A DNA stretch of 41,222 nucleotides from an uncultured Prevotella sp. (GTDB taxonomy: Bacteria; Bacteroidota; Bacteroidia; Bacteroidales; Bacteroidaceae), in assembly GCA_900557405.1 (NCBI GenBank), contig USSF01000013.1, positions 1 to 41,222 of the forward strand. Direction: 5' to 3'. Of this stretch, positions 17,049 through 25,041 are shown one piece after another (position 1 is the first letter of the stretch; each line of letters begins with the position of its first letter). Both the position numbers and the translations under genes were made by a program. The notes beneath the pieces were generated by a model that saw nothing but the letters and a program-made list of their open reading frames with translations, searched no databases and was not told the origin of the DNA.

Positions 17049-19189
17049 GAAAGAATTTTAAAGACATAGATATATTTTCAGGAATTAAGGATGTTGATGG
17101 CGCAGCTTGGCAGAAAGACAACGGCATCAAGACAAACTGGAAGACTCCTGAACACATCGAGGTAAAGCCTGTATATACAAAGGAAGACCTTGAGGGTATG
17201 GAACATTTAGGATATACGGCTGGTCTTGCTCCATTCCTCCGTGGTCCATATAGTATGATGTATCCGTTCCGTCCTTGGACAATCCGTCAGTATGCCGGAT
17301 TCTCTACAGCTGAGGAGAGTAACGCATTCTATCGCCGTAACCTTGCCAGCGGACAGAAGGGACTTTCTGTTGCATTCGACCTTCCGACACACCGTGGCTA
17401 CGACCCGGACAATGCACGTGTAGTCGGCGATGTTGGTAAGGCAGGTGTGTCTATCTGTTCTGTTGAGAACATGAAAGTGCTCTTCGGTGGCATTCCATTG
17501 AACAAGATGTCTGTCTCTATGACAATGAACGGTGCCGTTCTTCCTATCATGGCATTCTACATCGTTGCCGGACTGGAGCAGGGTGCTAAGCTTGAGGAGA
17601 TGGCAGGTACAATCCAGAACGACATTCTGAAGGAGTTCATGGTGCGTAACACATACATCTATCCGCCAGCATTCTCAATGCGTATCATCAGCGACATCTT
17701 CGGTTATACATCTAAGTTGATGCCTAAGTTCAACTCTATCTCTATCTCCGGCTACCACATGCAGGAGGCTGGTGCTACAGCAGACATCGAGTTGGCTTAT
17801 ACCATCGCCGACGGTCTTGAGTATGTTCGTGCCGGTGTGAACGCAGGTATCGACATCGATGCTTTCGCTCCTCGTCTGTCATTCTTCTGGGGAATCTCAA
17901 TGAACCACTTCATGGAGGTTGCCAAGATGCGTGCAGCCCGCATGCTTTGGGCAAAGGTCATCAAGCAGTTCAATCCGAAGAACGACAAGTCGCTCATGCT
18001 GCGTACCCACTCTCAGACTTCAGGTTGGTCGCTTACAGAGCAGGATCCGTTCAACAACGTAGGCCGTACATGTATCGAGGCTATGACAGCAGCTCTCGGT
18101 CATACTCAGTCATTGCATACTAATGCTCTTGACGAGGCTATCGCATTGCCTACAGACTTCTCTGCACGTATTGCTCGTAACACCCAGATCTATATCCAGA
18201 ACGAGACAAAGATCTGCAAGCATATCGACCCGTGGGCAGGTTCATACTATGTAGAGAGCCTGACCAACGAACTTGCTCACAAGGCTTGGGAGCATATCCA
18301 GGAGATTGAGAAGCTCGGCGGTATGGCAAAGGCCATCGAGACAGGTGTGCCAAAGATGCGTATCGAAGAGGCAGCAGCCCGTACTCAGGCCCGTATCGAC
18401 AGCGGTTCTCAGACTATCGTAGGTACAAACAAGTATCGCCTTGACCACGAGGATCCAATCGACATCCTTGAGGTTGACAACTCTGCAGTACGCAAACAGC
18501 AGGAGGAAGGCTTGGCTGAACTCCGTGCCCATCGCGACAACGAGAAGTGTAAGGAAGCTCTTGCTGCACTTACAGAGTGTGTTCGCACAGGTGAGGGTAA
18601 CCTCCTTGAAAAGGCAGTAGAGTGTGCTAAGTTGCGCTGTACGCTTGGTGAGATTAGTGATGCCTGCGAGGAAATCGTAGGCAGATATAAGGCAGTAATT
18701 AGAACAATATCAGGAGTGTATTCATCAGAAAGTAAAACAGACAGCGACTTCAAGAAGGCTTGTGAGCTTACTGAGGAGTTCGCAAAGAAAGAAGGTCGCC
18801 GCCCACGTATCTTCGTAGCGAAGATGGGTCAGGACGGTCACGACCGTGGAGCTAAGGTAGTGGCTACAGGTTATGCTGACTGTGGTTTCGACGTGGATAT
18901 GGGACCATTGTTCCAGACTCCAGCAGAGGCTGCACGTGAGGCTGTAGAGAACGATGTCAACATCGTTGGTGCAAGTTCTCTTGCTGCCGGTCACAAGACC
19001 CTTATCCCGCAGCTTATCGAGGAATTGAAGAAGCTCGGCAGAGAGGATATCATGGTTATCGCGGGTGGAGTTATCCCTGCCCAGGATTATGACTTCCTTT
19101 ACAAGGCCGGTGTTGCTGCAATCTTCGGTCCTGGTACATCAGTTGCCAAAGCAGCATGCGAGATGATGGATATCTTGCTTGAAAAGTAA
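17045..19189 (+). CDS. mutB: methylmalonyl-CoA mutase, large (alpha, catalytic) subunit
   Basis: Catalytic subunit carrying adenosylcobalamin. The 714 residues match the family. The substrate barrel occupies about 40-500 ([50 protein letters not shown]). The C-terminal B12 domain (about 585-714) has the motif [10 protein letters not shown], with D597, H599 (lower axial cobalt ligand) and G602, followed by GASSLAAGH and [15 protein letters not shown]. The start overlaps the mutA stop. No meaB chaperone or methylmalonyl-CoA epimerase gene lies in the window, so these must be elsewhere if present. A strong terminator follows. Confidence 0.98.
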   Translation: MRKNFKDIDIFSGIKDVDGAAWQKDNGIKTNWKTPEHIEVKPVYTKEDLEGMEHLGYTAGLAPFLRGPYSMMYPFRPWTIRQYAGFSTAEESNAFYRRNLASGQKGLSVAFDLPTHRGYDPDNARVVGDVGKAGVSICSVENMKVLFGGIPLNKMSVSMTMNGAVLPIMAFYIVAGLEQGAKLEEMAGTIQNDILKEFMVRNTYIYPPAFSMRIISDIFGYTSKLMPKFNSISISGYHMQEAGATADIELAYTIADGLEYVRAGVNAGIDIDAFAPRLSFFWGISMNHFMEVAKMRAARMLWAKVIKQFNPKNDKSLMLRTHSQTSGWSLTEQDPFNNVGRTCIEAMTAALGHTQSLHTNALDEAIALPTDFSARIARNTQIYIQNETKICKHIDPWAGSYYVESLTNELAHKAWEHIQEIEKLGGMAKAIETGVPKMRIEEAAARTQARIDSGSQTIVGTNKYRLDHEDPIDILEVDNSAVRKQQEEGLAELRAHRDNEKCKEALAALTECVRTGEGNLLEKAVECAKLRCTLGEISDACEEIVGRYKAVIRTISGVYSSESKTDSDFKKACELTEEFAKKEGRRPRIFVAKMGQDGHDRGAKVVATGYADCGFDVDMGPLFQTPAEAAREAVENDVNIVGASSLAAGHKTLIPQLIEELKKLGREDIMVIAGGVIPAQDYDFLYKAGVAAIFGPGTSVAKAACEMMDILLEK

Positions 19190-19211
19190 TATATAACAGC
19201 TTTTAAATAAT

Positions 19212-19249
19212 AAAAGAGGCATTATGTGATGCAACATAATGCCTCTTTT
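19212..19249 (+). terminator. intrinsic terminator after mutB
   Basis: A perfect 16-base stem (19212-19227 with 19234-19249), a 6-base loop and a closing T-run, 22 bases after the mutB stop codon. Confidence 0.88.
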
Positions 19250-19529
19250 TATGACTATTTCGCTTGAAATAATTATTTGAGTCCACTTGAAAAAGTCAGA
19301 GTGCTATCAAATTGAAACTTAGATAGGTGATAAGCAGATTAACCCCATACGTTATTTGCCTACTTGCACACCTTTTAAAGTTCAAAATTGAAAAGCTTTG
19401 TTCTTTTGTTTACGGTCTGTAACTAAAATTTGTTAATTAAAATTTTCAAGCCAATTTTTCAAGTTGGCTCTTATATTATATTGTAATTTTATTCGCTTGA
19501 AATAATTTTCGTTCAATCGAATTTATTGG
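19250..19529. other. AT-rich convergent gap between mutB and oxyR, with a 16-base direct repeat
   Basis: No gene seen. TTCGCTTGAAATAATT occurs at 19259-19274 and again at 19492-19507 in the same orientation, flanking 217 bases. A small hairpin (AGCCAA / TTGGCT) lies near 19450-19470. No terminal inverted repeats or coding content suggest a mobile element. Confidence 0.5.
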
Positions 19530-20456
19530 TTATAGTTTTATTCCAAACTTCATGATGCTTTCGCTAAGCATGCCTTTGGGCATAAATAGTTTCAGTGTGT
19601 CGGTTATGGTATTGAGCATGCGCTCTCGGATATAGTCCTCTTTGATATATATTGATATACGCCTTTGTGAGAGAAAATCGCCATCTATCGGGCGCACGTT
19701 TTTACGTTGTTTCTCATTAAGGAAAGGGAGATGCATTTCTGGGATAATAGTGAATCCTCCATTTTCGTCCACGATGTGTACAAGTGTGCTGATGCTTCCA
19801 GCCTCATAAATATGATTACCTTTGCTTCGAGCTTTGCAAAAAGAGAATGCACTCTCGCGCAGACATTGAGCATCTTTCATAATCCACATGTTTTCGTGTT
19901 CTAAATTTTCAGGTTTGAAAACAGGCAACTTGCGCCAACAACTTTCGGCAAGATAAACCATGAATTTTTCCGTGTAAAGAGGAATTTCAAGAATACCGTT
20001 GCATGCGATTTCTGATCTGGCTATAGCAGCATCCAATTCGCCTCGTTGTAGAGCGTCGAGCATAAAGTTTGCTTTCATTTCTTGAATAGATAACTCAACG
20101 GTGGGAAACATCTCCCGATATAGCTTTATGAATTTTGGTAGAAGATAAGGGGCAATTGTCGGACCAACAGCCAAAGTAAATTTCCCTCCTATTTTAGCCT
20201 TGTCTTCAGACACAATTTCTCCAATGCGTTCAATTTCCATCAGTGCATTCTTTGCCTGACGAATAATATTCTCCCCAGCAGTTGTTGGAGCAACAGATTT
20301 GTTTGTACGTTCAAAGATTTTAATATCGAGCTCATCTTCAAGCTTCTGTAGCATAGCGCTCAGCGTGGGTTGTGATACATTACACGAATCAGCCGCTTTC
20401 GCAAAATTGCGAAAGCGGTCGACTGCTATTATGTATCTAAGTTGTTGTAGATTCAT
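19530..20456 (-). CDS. oxyR: OxyR-type LysR-family redox regulator
   Basis: A LysR-type regulator activated by thiol oxidation. The 308 residues comprise an N-terminal winged helix-turn-helix (1-60; RNFAKAADSCNVSQPTLSAM) and an effector domain. The decisive feature is QCLRESAFSFCKAR, placing Cys198 and Cys207 where E. coli OxyR has its redox pair Cys199 and Cys208, with the same spacing. GGFTIIPEMHLPFL further on also matches OxyR. ATG 20456 is 34 bases downstream of the CoA-disulfide reductase fusion on the same strand, so oxyR is probably the last gene of the thioredoxin-reductase-oxyR transcript. No separate promoter was seen in the gap. It could also act on the nearby ferritin gene and on genes outside the window. 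Confidence 0.94.
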   Translation of the reverse strand: MNLQQLRYIIAVDRFRNFAKAADSCNVSQPTLSAMLQKLEDELDIKIFERTNKSVAPTTAGENIIRQAKNALMEIERIGEIVSEDKAKIGGKFTLAVGPTIAPYLLPKFIKLYREMFPTVELSIQEMKANFMLDALQRGELDAAIARSEIACNGILEIPLYTEKFMVYLAESCWRKLPVFKPENLEHENMWIMKDAQCLRESAFSFCKARSKGNHIYEAGSISTLVHIVDENGGFTIIPEMHLPFLNEKQRKNVRPIDGDFLSQRRISIYIKEDYIRERMLNTITDTLKLFMPKGMLSESIMKFGIKL

Positions 20457-20490
20457 AATATGATTTATTTAGGTTTATATCATCAATATT

Positions 20491-22983
20491 TTAGATAAAG
20501 AGATTCACGTTGGCATTGTCGGCACGCTCCATATAACTTGCCACGCCACCGATTGTGACATTATCGAGCAGTTCCTCTCTTTTTATGCCCATTACGTCCA
20601 TCGACATTTGACAAGCGATAAACTCCACCCCATTATCAATAGCCTGCTGACGAAGCGACTCTAAAGAATCCACTCCTTTCTTTTTCATTAAATATCGCAT
20701 CATCTTTGCTCCCATGCCCATCATGTTCATCTTGGATAGCGCAAGCTTTGACGAATCATAAGGAAGCATCCATCCGAACATTCGTCCGAAGATATCCTTC
20801 TTCACTTTTGGTTTGTGGCTCTTCTTTATAGCATTCAGTCCCCAGAAAGTGAAGAAAATGCTCACCTTCTTGCCCGTGGCTGCAGCACCATTTGCGAGTA
20901 CGAAAGTGGCAAGCGTCTTGTCCAAATCATCGCTAAATAGAATCAATGTTTTACCCAAGTTATTGGTTTGCGGTTTGTTAGCCTCAATGGCACAGGGTGT
21001 CGCCTTTTCAATCATAGCTATGTGTATTCCAGCTTCAGAGCGTTTGCCAATGAATCTATTCCCCGTCGTACGACACCAAGCCTCTGCGTCATGCGGAAAA
21101 GCAGCGTCGGTAGCGCGAACTTCTAACAGTTCACCTGTCTTTAGTCCATCCATAGCTTGTTTCATTTTCATGATAGGTCCAGGACATTGTATGCCACACG
21201 CATCTACCTTTATTATTGTTTTATTAGCAGAGCAAGACGAATTATCCGTGCAAGTTTCTTCATTTTCTGAAGCAATATTTTGTTGATTTTCATCTTCGTT
21301 CTCGAATCCTTTGGGTGTATCGATTTTGGCTGTAGCCGTCTTAAAAGTCTTTATGCCGCCAATCAGATTATAAACATCGTTATAGCCATTACCCCTCAGA
21401 ATGTTTGAAGCTAAATATCCACGTAATCCCACACCACAGAACACCCAAATCGGTTTGTTGTTCGGAATATCAGCTAATCTCTCTCTAATATCATCCAGCG
21501 GAATGTTTATTGCCCCTTTGATTGAACCCAGGGCATATTCATCTGCAGTACGCACATCAATGAGAGTAACCTCTGCTATATCAGCATTTGCAACCTCACG
21601 CCAGTAGACAGGTTTCATCTTGCCACTCAGAATATTACCAGCCACATAGCCCGATATAGCAATGGGGTCTTTGGCAGCTGAGAATGGGGGAGCATAGGCA
21701 TGCTCTATACGTGTGAGGTCTTCTACTTTAGCCCCGTTCTTAATAGCCATGGCATATTGGTCGATACGTTTGTCCACACCATCATAGCCTACAACCTGTG
21801 CCCCATACAACTTGCCATCCGTAGGCGAGAATGTGATTTTGATATCCATCTGCAAACTACCAGGATAATAACCTGCATGTGCTCCATTATGAATGGTTGC
21901 CGAAAGGTATGGTATATCCATTTGTTTCAGTCGTTTAGCAGGCAGACCAGTAGAAGCCACCGTCATGTCAAACACCTTTGCGATAGCCGTACCGATAGCA
22001 CCTTCATACTTCACCCGATTGCCCAAAACCATATTGTCTGCCACGATGCGAGCCTGACGATTGGCAGGTCCTGCCAGAAAATTAATCCAGGGCTTACCCG
22101 TAATGGGGTGGGGAAATTCGATAGCATCGCCCACCGCATATATATTCTCATCAGATGTCTGCAAGTACTCATCCACCCAAATACCTCGCATGTCGCCTAA
22201 CTTCAGGCCTGCAGCTTGAGCCAATCGTGTCTCTGCACGCACGCCGATACTCAGCAATACCATGTCTGCTTTTAGATTAATGCCCGACTTGAAATGTACT
22301 GTTAATTCCTCCTTCTCACGCGAGAAACTCTCCACAGCCTGTTCTAAATACAACTTCACGTCCTGTTGCAGCAGATGTTCGTGTACTAAGGCTGCCATAG
22401 AATAATCGATAGGTGCCATTACTTGATTTGCCATTTCCACCACAGCCACTTGCGCACCTGCATGTTTCAGATTCTCAGCCATTTCCAAACCGATGAAACC
22501 TCCACCAACGATGACAGCACGCTTCACCTTATGCTCATTCATATAAGCCTTGATGCGGTCGGTGTCGCTCACATTTCTCAGTGTAAAGATGCCCTTGCTT
22601 TCTATGCCTTCAAGTGGTGGAACCACGGAAGATGCTCCAGGTGAAAGCAAAAGTTTGTCGTAGTTTTCGGTATATTCCTTGCCATCTGCAGTGCGAATCG
22701 TAACCTGCTTGGCAGCCGTATTAATCGCTGTTACTTCATTCTTCGTGCGCACATCAATATTGAAGCGTTTTCCAAAAGCCTCTGGAGTTTGTACAAATAG
22801 ACGATTGCGGTCTTCAATCACGCCACCTATATAATATGGCAGTCCGCAGTTAGCGTATGAAATATATTCCCCCTTTTCAAAGAGCACAATCTCTGCATCT
22901 TCTGTCAAGCGGCGGATACGAGCAGCTGCAGTAGCACCGCCAGCCACGCCGCCCACAATGATGAATCTCTTGCTTGCTGTCAT
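20491..22983 (-). CDS. CoA-disulfide reductase fused to rhodanese, TusA-like and DsrE-like domains
   Basis: An 830-residue fusion flavoenzyme. Order: FAD/NAD(P)H pyridine-nucleotide-disulfide reductase at about 1-445, with FAD loop VGGVAGGATAAA and CoADR-type single active Cys in YANCGLPYY (C46), a second nucleotide loop GGGFIGLE (160-167) and AVGDA; rhodanese about 455-550 with Cys516 in FCGVGLRG; a TusA-like sulfur carrier about 590-650 with CGIQCPGP (Cys600); and a DsrE/F-like domain about 676-830 with Cys791 in FIACQMSMD. Related CoADR-rhodanese enzymes reduce CoA disulfide or CoA persulfide with NAD(P)H. I chose ATG 22983 because the next upstream start is a TTG inside the thioredoxin gene. 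Gaps of 31 bases to thioredoxin and 34 to oxyR indicate one operon. Confidence 0.93.
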   Translation of the reverse strand: MTASKRFIIVGGVAGGATAAARIRRLTEDAEIVLFEKGEYISYANCGLPYYIGGVIEDRNRLFVQTPEAFGKRFNIDVRTKNEVTAINTAAKQVTIRTADGKEYTENYDKLLLSPGASSVVPPLEGIESKGIFTLRNVSDTDRIKAYMNEHKVKRAVIVGGGFIGLEMAENLKHAGAQVAVVEMANQVMAPIDYSMAALVHEHLLQQDVKLYLEQAVESFSREKEELTVHFKSGINLKADMVLLSIGVRAETRLAQAAGLKLGDMRGIWVDEYLQTSDENIYAVGDAIEFPHPITGKPWINFLAGPANRQARIVADNMVLGNRVKYEGAIGTAIAKVFDMTVASTGLPAKRLKQMDIPYLSATIHNGAHAGYYPGSLQMDIKITFSPTDGKLYGAQVVGYDGVDKRIDQYAMAIKNGAKVEDLTRIEHAYAPPFSAAKDPIAISGYVAGNILSGKMKPVYWREVANADIAEVTLIDVRTADEYALGSIKGAINIPLDDIRERLADIPNNKPIWVFCGVGLRGYLASNILRGNGYNDVYNLIGGIKTFKTATAKIDTPKGFENEDENQQNIASENEETCTDNSSCSANKTIIKVDACGIQCPGPIMKMKQAMDGLKTGELLEVRATDAAFPHDAEAWCRTTGNRFIGKRSEAGIHIAMIEKATPCAIEANKPQTNNLGKTLILFSDDLDKTLATFVLANGAAATGKKVSIFFTFWGLNAIKKSHKPKVKKDIFGRMFGWMLPYDSSKLALSKMNMMGMGAKMMRYLMKKKGVDSLESLRQQAIDNGVEFIACQMSMDVMGIKREELLDNVTIGGVASYMERADNANVNLFI

Positions 22984-23014
22984 AATTGGAATGATATTGA
23001 GTTTTCGATGTTGT

Positions 23015-23311
23015 TTATTTATATTGTGCAATCACTTGCGCAAGGGCGTTTGCTGTCATGGCTCCGCTTTGGCGCCATTTCATTTCTCCGCCTTTGAAAA
23101 TCATTAGTGTTGGAATCGACTGAATTCGCAGTTGTATAGCAATCGCTTCGTTCTTATCAACATCCACTTTTATTATGCGAATCTCATCACCCAAGTCCTT
23201 CTTGAGTTGTTCCAAAACAGGGTGCATAGTTTTGCATGGGCCACACCATGTGGCAAAAAAATCCACCAGCACCAACTGGCCACTTTTGATAATATTTGAA
23301 AAGTTTTCCAT
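23015..23311 (-). CDS. trxA: thioredoxin
   Basis: A small dithiol reductase, 98 residues, with the active site WCGPC (Cys23, Cys26) in DFFATWCGPCKTM and the cis-Pro context IQSIPTLMIFKGG. There is no signal peptide, so it is cytoplasmic. It is the first gene after a consensus promoter, followed by the CoA-disulfide-reductase fusion and oxyR, implying a shared role in keeping thiols reduced. It is slightly shorter than E. coli TrxA (109) because the N-terminal strand is trimmed. Confidence 0.95.
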   Translation of the reverse strand: MENFSNIIKSGQLVLVDFFATWCGPCKTMHPVLEQLKKDLGDEIRIIKVDVDKNEAIAIQLRIQSIPTLMIFKGGEMKWRQSGAMTANALAQVIAQYK

Positions 23312-23345
23312 ATCTTTATCGTTTTTAGTTTTCTATTTGACGTTA

Positions 23346-23377
23346 CAAAGGTATGAAATCTTTGATAGACAAACAAA
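23346..23377 (-). promoter_or_regulatory. promoter for the trxA / CoA-disulfide reductase / oxyR operon
   Basis: On the minus strand TTTG (23377-23374), a 20-base spacer and TACCTTTG (23353-23346), 34 bases before the thioredoxin ATG. Upstream of and overlapping the -33 element are ATAG/CTAT half-sites, described separately. Confidence 0.8.
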
Positions 23378-23411
23378 CGTGTATGTCTATACTATGATAG
23401 AGGTTGTCTGT
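23365..23411. promoter_or_regulatory. possible OxyR operator: cluster of ATAG/CTAT half-sites
   Basis: ATAGACA (23365-23371) and TGTCTAT (23384-23390) form an inverted repeat. They are followed by CTAT (23392-23395) and ATAG (23397-23400), then CTGT seven bases later. The E. coli OxyR site is built of ATAG and CTAT quartets seven bases apart. Spacing here fits only in part (ATAG-N7-CTGT, with a six-base gap to the preceding CTAT), so this is suggestive only. Confidence 0.35.
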
Positions 23412-23526
23412 TATTCATTCTCGTTATTGTTAAATAATTTTTAAAAAATAATATACCTAAAAATGATTATTGCATGATTGCAGGATTATTGCTTATTTTG
23501 CACTGTATAATATAAAACAGGTAATT

Positions 23527-24483
23527 ATGAAGAGTCAGAAACTTTATGAAGCAGATGATAAGCTTATTTCGCTTATCAAGGATAATTATAATGTTTTGCA
23601 GAGTCTCGGTGCCTTTGGCATCAATTTGGGCTTCGGCGACAAGACTGTAAGGGAGGTCTGTGAAATGCAAGACGTTGATACTTACACATTTCTCGCAATC
23701 GTGAACCTTGCGATAAATGGCTACAAGAGTTTCGAGGATTTCTCCAAAATCTCCATTCCTACACTTATGCACTACCTTCATGCCAGCCATGAGTATTATC
23801 TTGATTTCCAGTTGCCGTTCATCCGTAAGGAACTTGTAGATGCCCTCGACGAGAACGACAACCTCGCACGACTGATACTCAAACTTTATGATGAGTATGC
23901 CGACGAGATAAACAAGCATATGCGGTATGAAGAGAGATACCTCTTCCCGTATGTTGAGTCTTTGCTCAATGGCAATCCGATAAAGAATTATGACATCGAG
24001 ACGTTCTCAAAGCATCACGGACAGACAGATCAGAAGCTCCGTGAGTTGAAGAATATCATCATCAAATACCTGCCGAGTGACGGACTTCACAACAACCAGC
24101 TTTCTGCTACGCTTTGCGACATCTACAGCAACGAGGAATGGCTTGCCAGACATGCTGATGTGGAGGAGATTATAATGATTCCTGCGATTCGCTTCCTTGA
24201 GCGCAAGTCAAAGCAGAGCGACGTATCGGCAAAGATTTCCAACATGATCAGCCAGAACGCCAATTCGGGAGAGGCTTTGAGTGAAAGGGAGAAAGACGTG
24301 ATAGTAAGTCTGGTGCAGGGAATGACGAACAAGGAGATTGCCAACCACCTTTGCATTGCCCCAAACACCGTCATCACCCATCGCCGCAATATAGCAAGGA
24401 AGTTGCAGATCCATACCCCTGCCGGCCTTACGATTTATGCCATTGTGAACAATCTCGTAGACATTTCGTCTGTCCAGATATGA
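23527..24483 (+). CDS. hemerythrin (RIC/YtfE-like) sensor fused to a LuxR-type DNA-binding domain
   Basis: A 318-residue protein that looks like a di-iron sensor with a transcriptional output. Residues about 8-65 resemble the ScdA/YtfE N-terminal domain, but the expected Cys-Cys pair is replaced by Leu-Gly (FGINLGFGDKTV, around 30-40). The hemerythrin-like domain (about 80-225) keeps the di-iron pattern of YtfE: His85 or His88, H131xxxE135, His163 or His164, and H209xxxE213. A LuxR/GerE helix-turn-helix follows at 250-312 (LSEREKDVIVSLVQGMTNKEIANHL). I chose ATG 23527; a TTG 57 bases upstream is the only longer option. Divergent from the thioredoxin operon. A sensor of nitric oxide, oxygen or iron-cluster damage is inference from the fold. 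Confidence 0.88.
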   Translation: MKSQKLYEADDKLISLIKDNYNVLQSLGAFGINLGFGDKTVREVCEMQDVDTYTFLAIVNLAINGYKSFEDFSKISIPTLMHYLHASHEYYLDFQLPFIRKELVDALDENDNLARLILKLYDEYADEINKHMRYEERYLFPYVESLLNGNPIKNYDIETFSKHHGQTDQKLRELKNIIIKYLPSDGLHNNQLSATLCDIYSNEEWLARHADVEEIIMIPAIRFLERKSKQSDVSAKISNMISQNANSGEALSEREKDVIVSLVQGMTNKEIANHLCIAPNTVITHRRNIARKLQIHTPAGLTIYAIVNNLVDISSVQI

Positions 24484-24515
24484 TTGTTGTCTGCAGAAGT
24501 AAATAATATATAATT

Positions 24516-24558
24516 AATCCGCAACCACAATATGTCAGACATATTTAGGTTGCGGATT
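24516..24558 (+). terminator. terminator after the hemerythrin/LuxR gene
   Basis: AATCCGCAACC (24516-24526) pairs with GGTTGCGGATT (24548-24558), and an inner stem AATATGTC / GACATATT (24529-24536, 24538-24545) extends it. A run with five T (24562-24566) follows. Confidence 0.8.
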
Positions 24559-24588
24559 GTATTTTTATAACTTTAGCTTATATCTTTG
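24557..24588 (+). promoter_or_regulatory. orphan promoter-like site
   Basis: TTG (24557-24559), a 21-base spacer and TATCTTTG (24581-24588). No gene follows on this strand for at least 450 bases, so it may drive a small RNA or be fortuitous. It overlaps the end of the preceding terminator stem. Confidence 0.4.
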
Positions 24589-25041
24589 ATGTTCTTTTTG
24601 AGGGGAAACACGTTGGGTTAGACTGTAAATGTTGGCTCATCCGGAATTTTGAGTGATGAACGATTAATGGTGGGCATCAGCAATTTAGAAAATTCCGTTT
24701 CCACAAAACCTTAATATACAAGACTAAGAGAACTCAAAAGTCTTAATTTGCATATAATGTAAGATGATATTGTTTTTAACAGCCCAAGTATTGAGTAAGC
24801 TCTTTGCTGTAAACAACTTATACGAGATAATTATAAACAATCATAGATATATTTAATAAGCCGTCACTCCAAATTCCTGAAGACCCTTCATTCTTACTGA
24901 GATATTGAGATTTTTTTAGATTTATACCCTACTTATTCCACTCTTCTCTCTCAAAGGCTTTCTCAGCTCTGATATAAGTCCCTGCTCCTTATCCTCAATC
25001 TTTCTTTTTTCTCCATGAAGCGAGAAGTCAGGCATGAGGGC
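24589..25041. other. non-coding gap before radA, with a possible structured RNA at 24642-24697
   Basis: No gene supportable on either strand. CGGAATTTT (24642-24650) pairs with AAAATTCCG (24689-24697), enclosing a second short stem, TGATG (24654-24658) with CATCA (24675-24679). This sits about 55 bases after the orphan promoter-like site. The remainder (24720-25041) is AT-rich without recognised signals. Confidence 0.4.

Noticed and set aside
19250..19529. A miniature transposable element between the direct repeats
   Set aside because: No terminal inverted repeats and no transposase fragment; the 16-base repeats are longer than typical target duplications.
22984..23031. Longer start (TTG 23031) for the CoA-disulfide reductase fusion
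   Set aside because: It would overlap the thioredoxin coding end, and the FAD loop is already at the usual distance from ATG 22983.
23470..23526. Longer start (TTG 23470) for the hemerythrin/LuxR protein
   Set aside because: The extra 19 residues are hydrophobic and lie in the promoter region; ATG 23527 follows a better A-rich leader.
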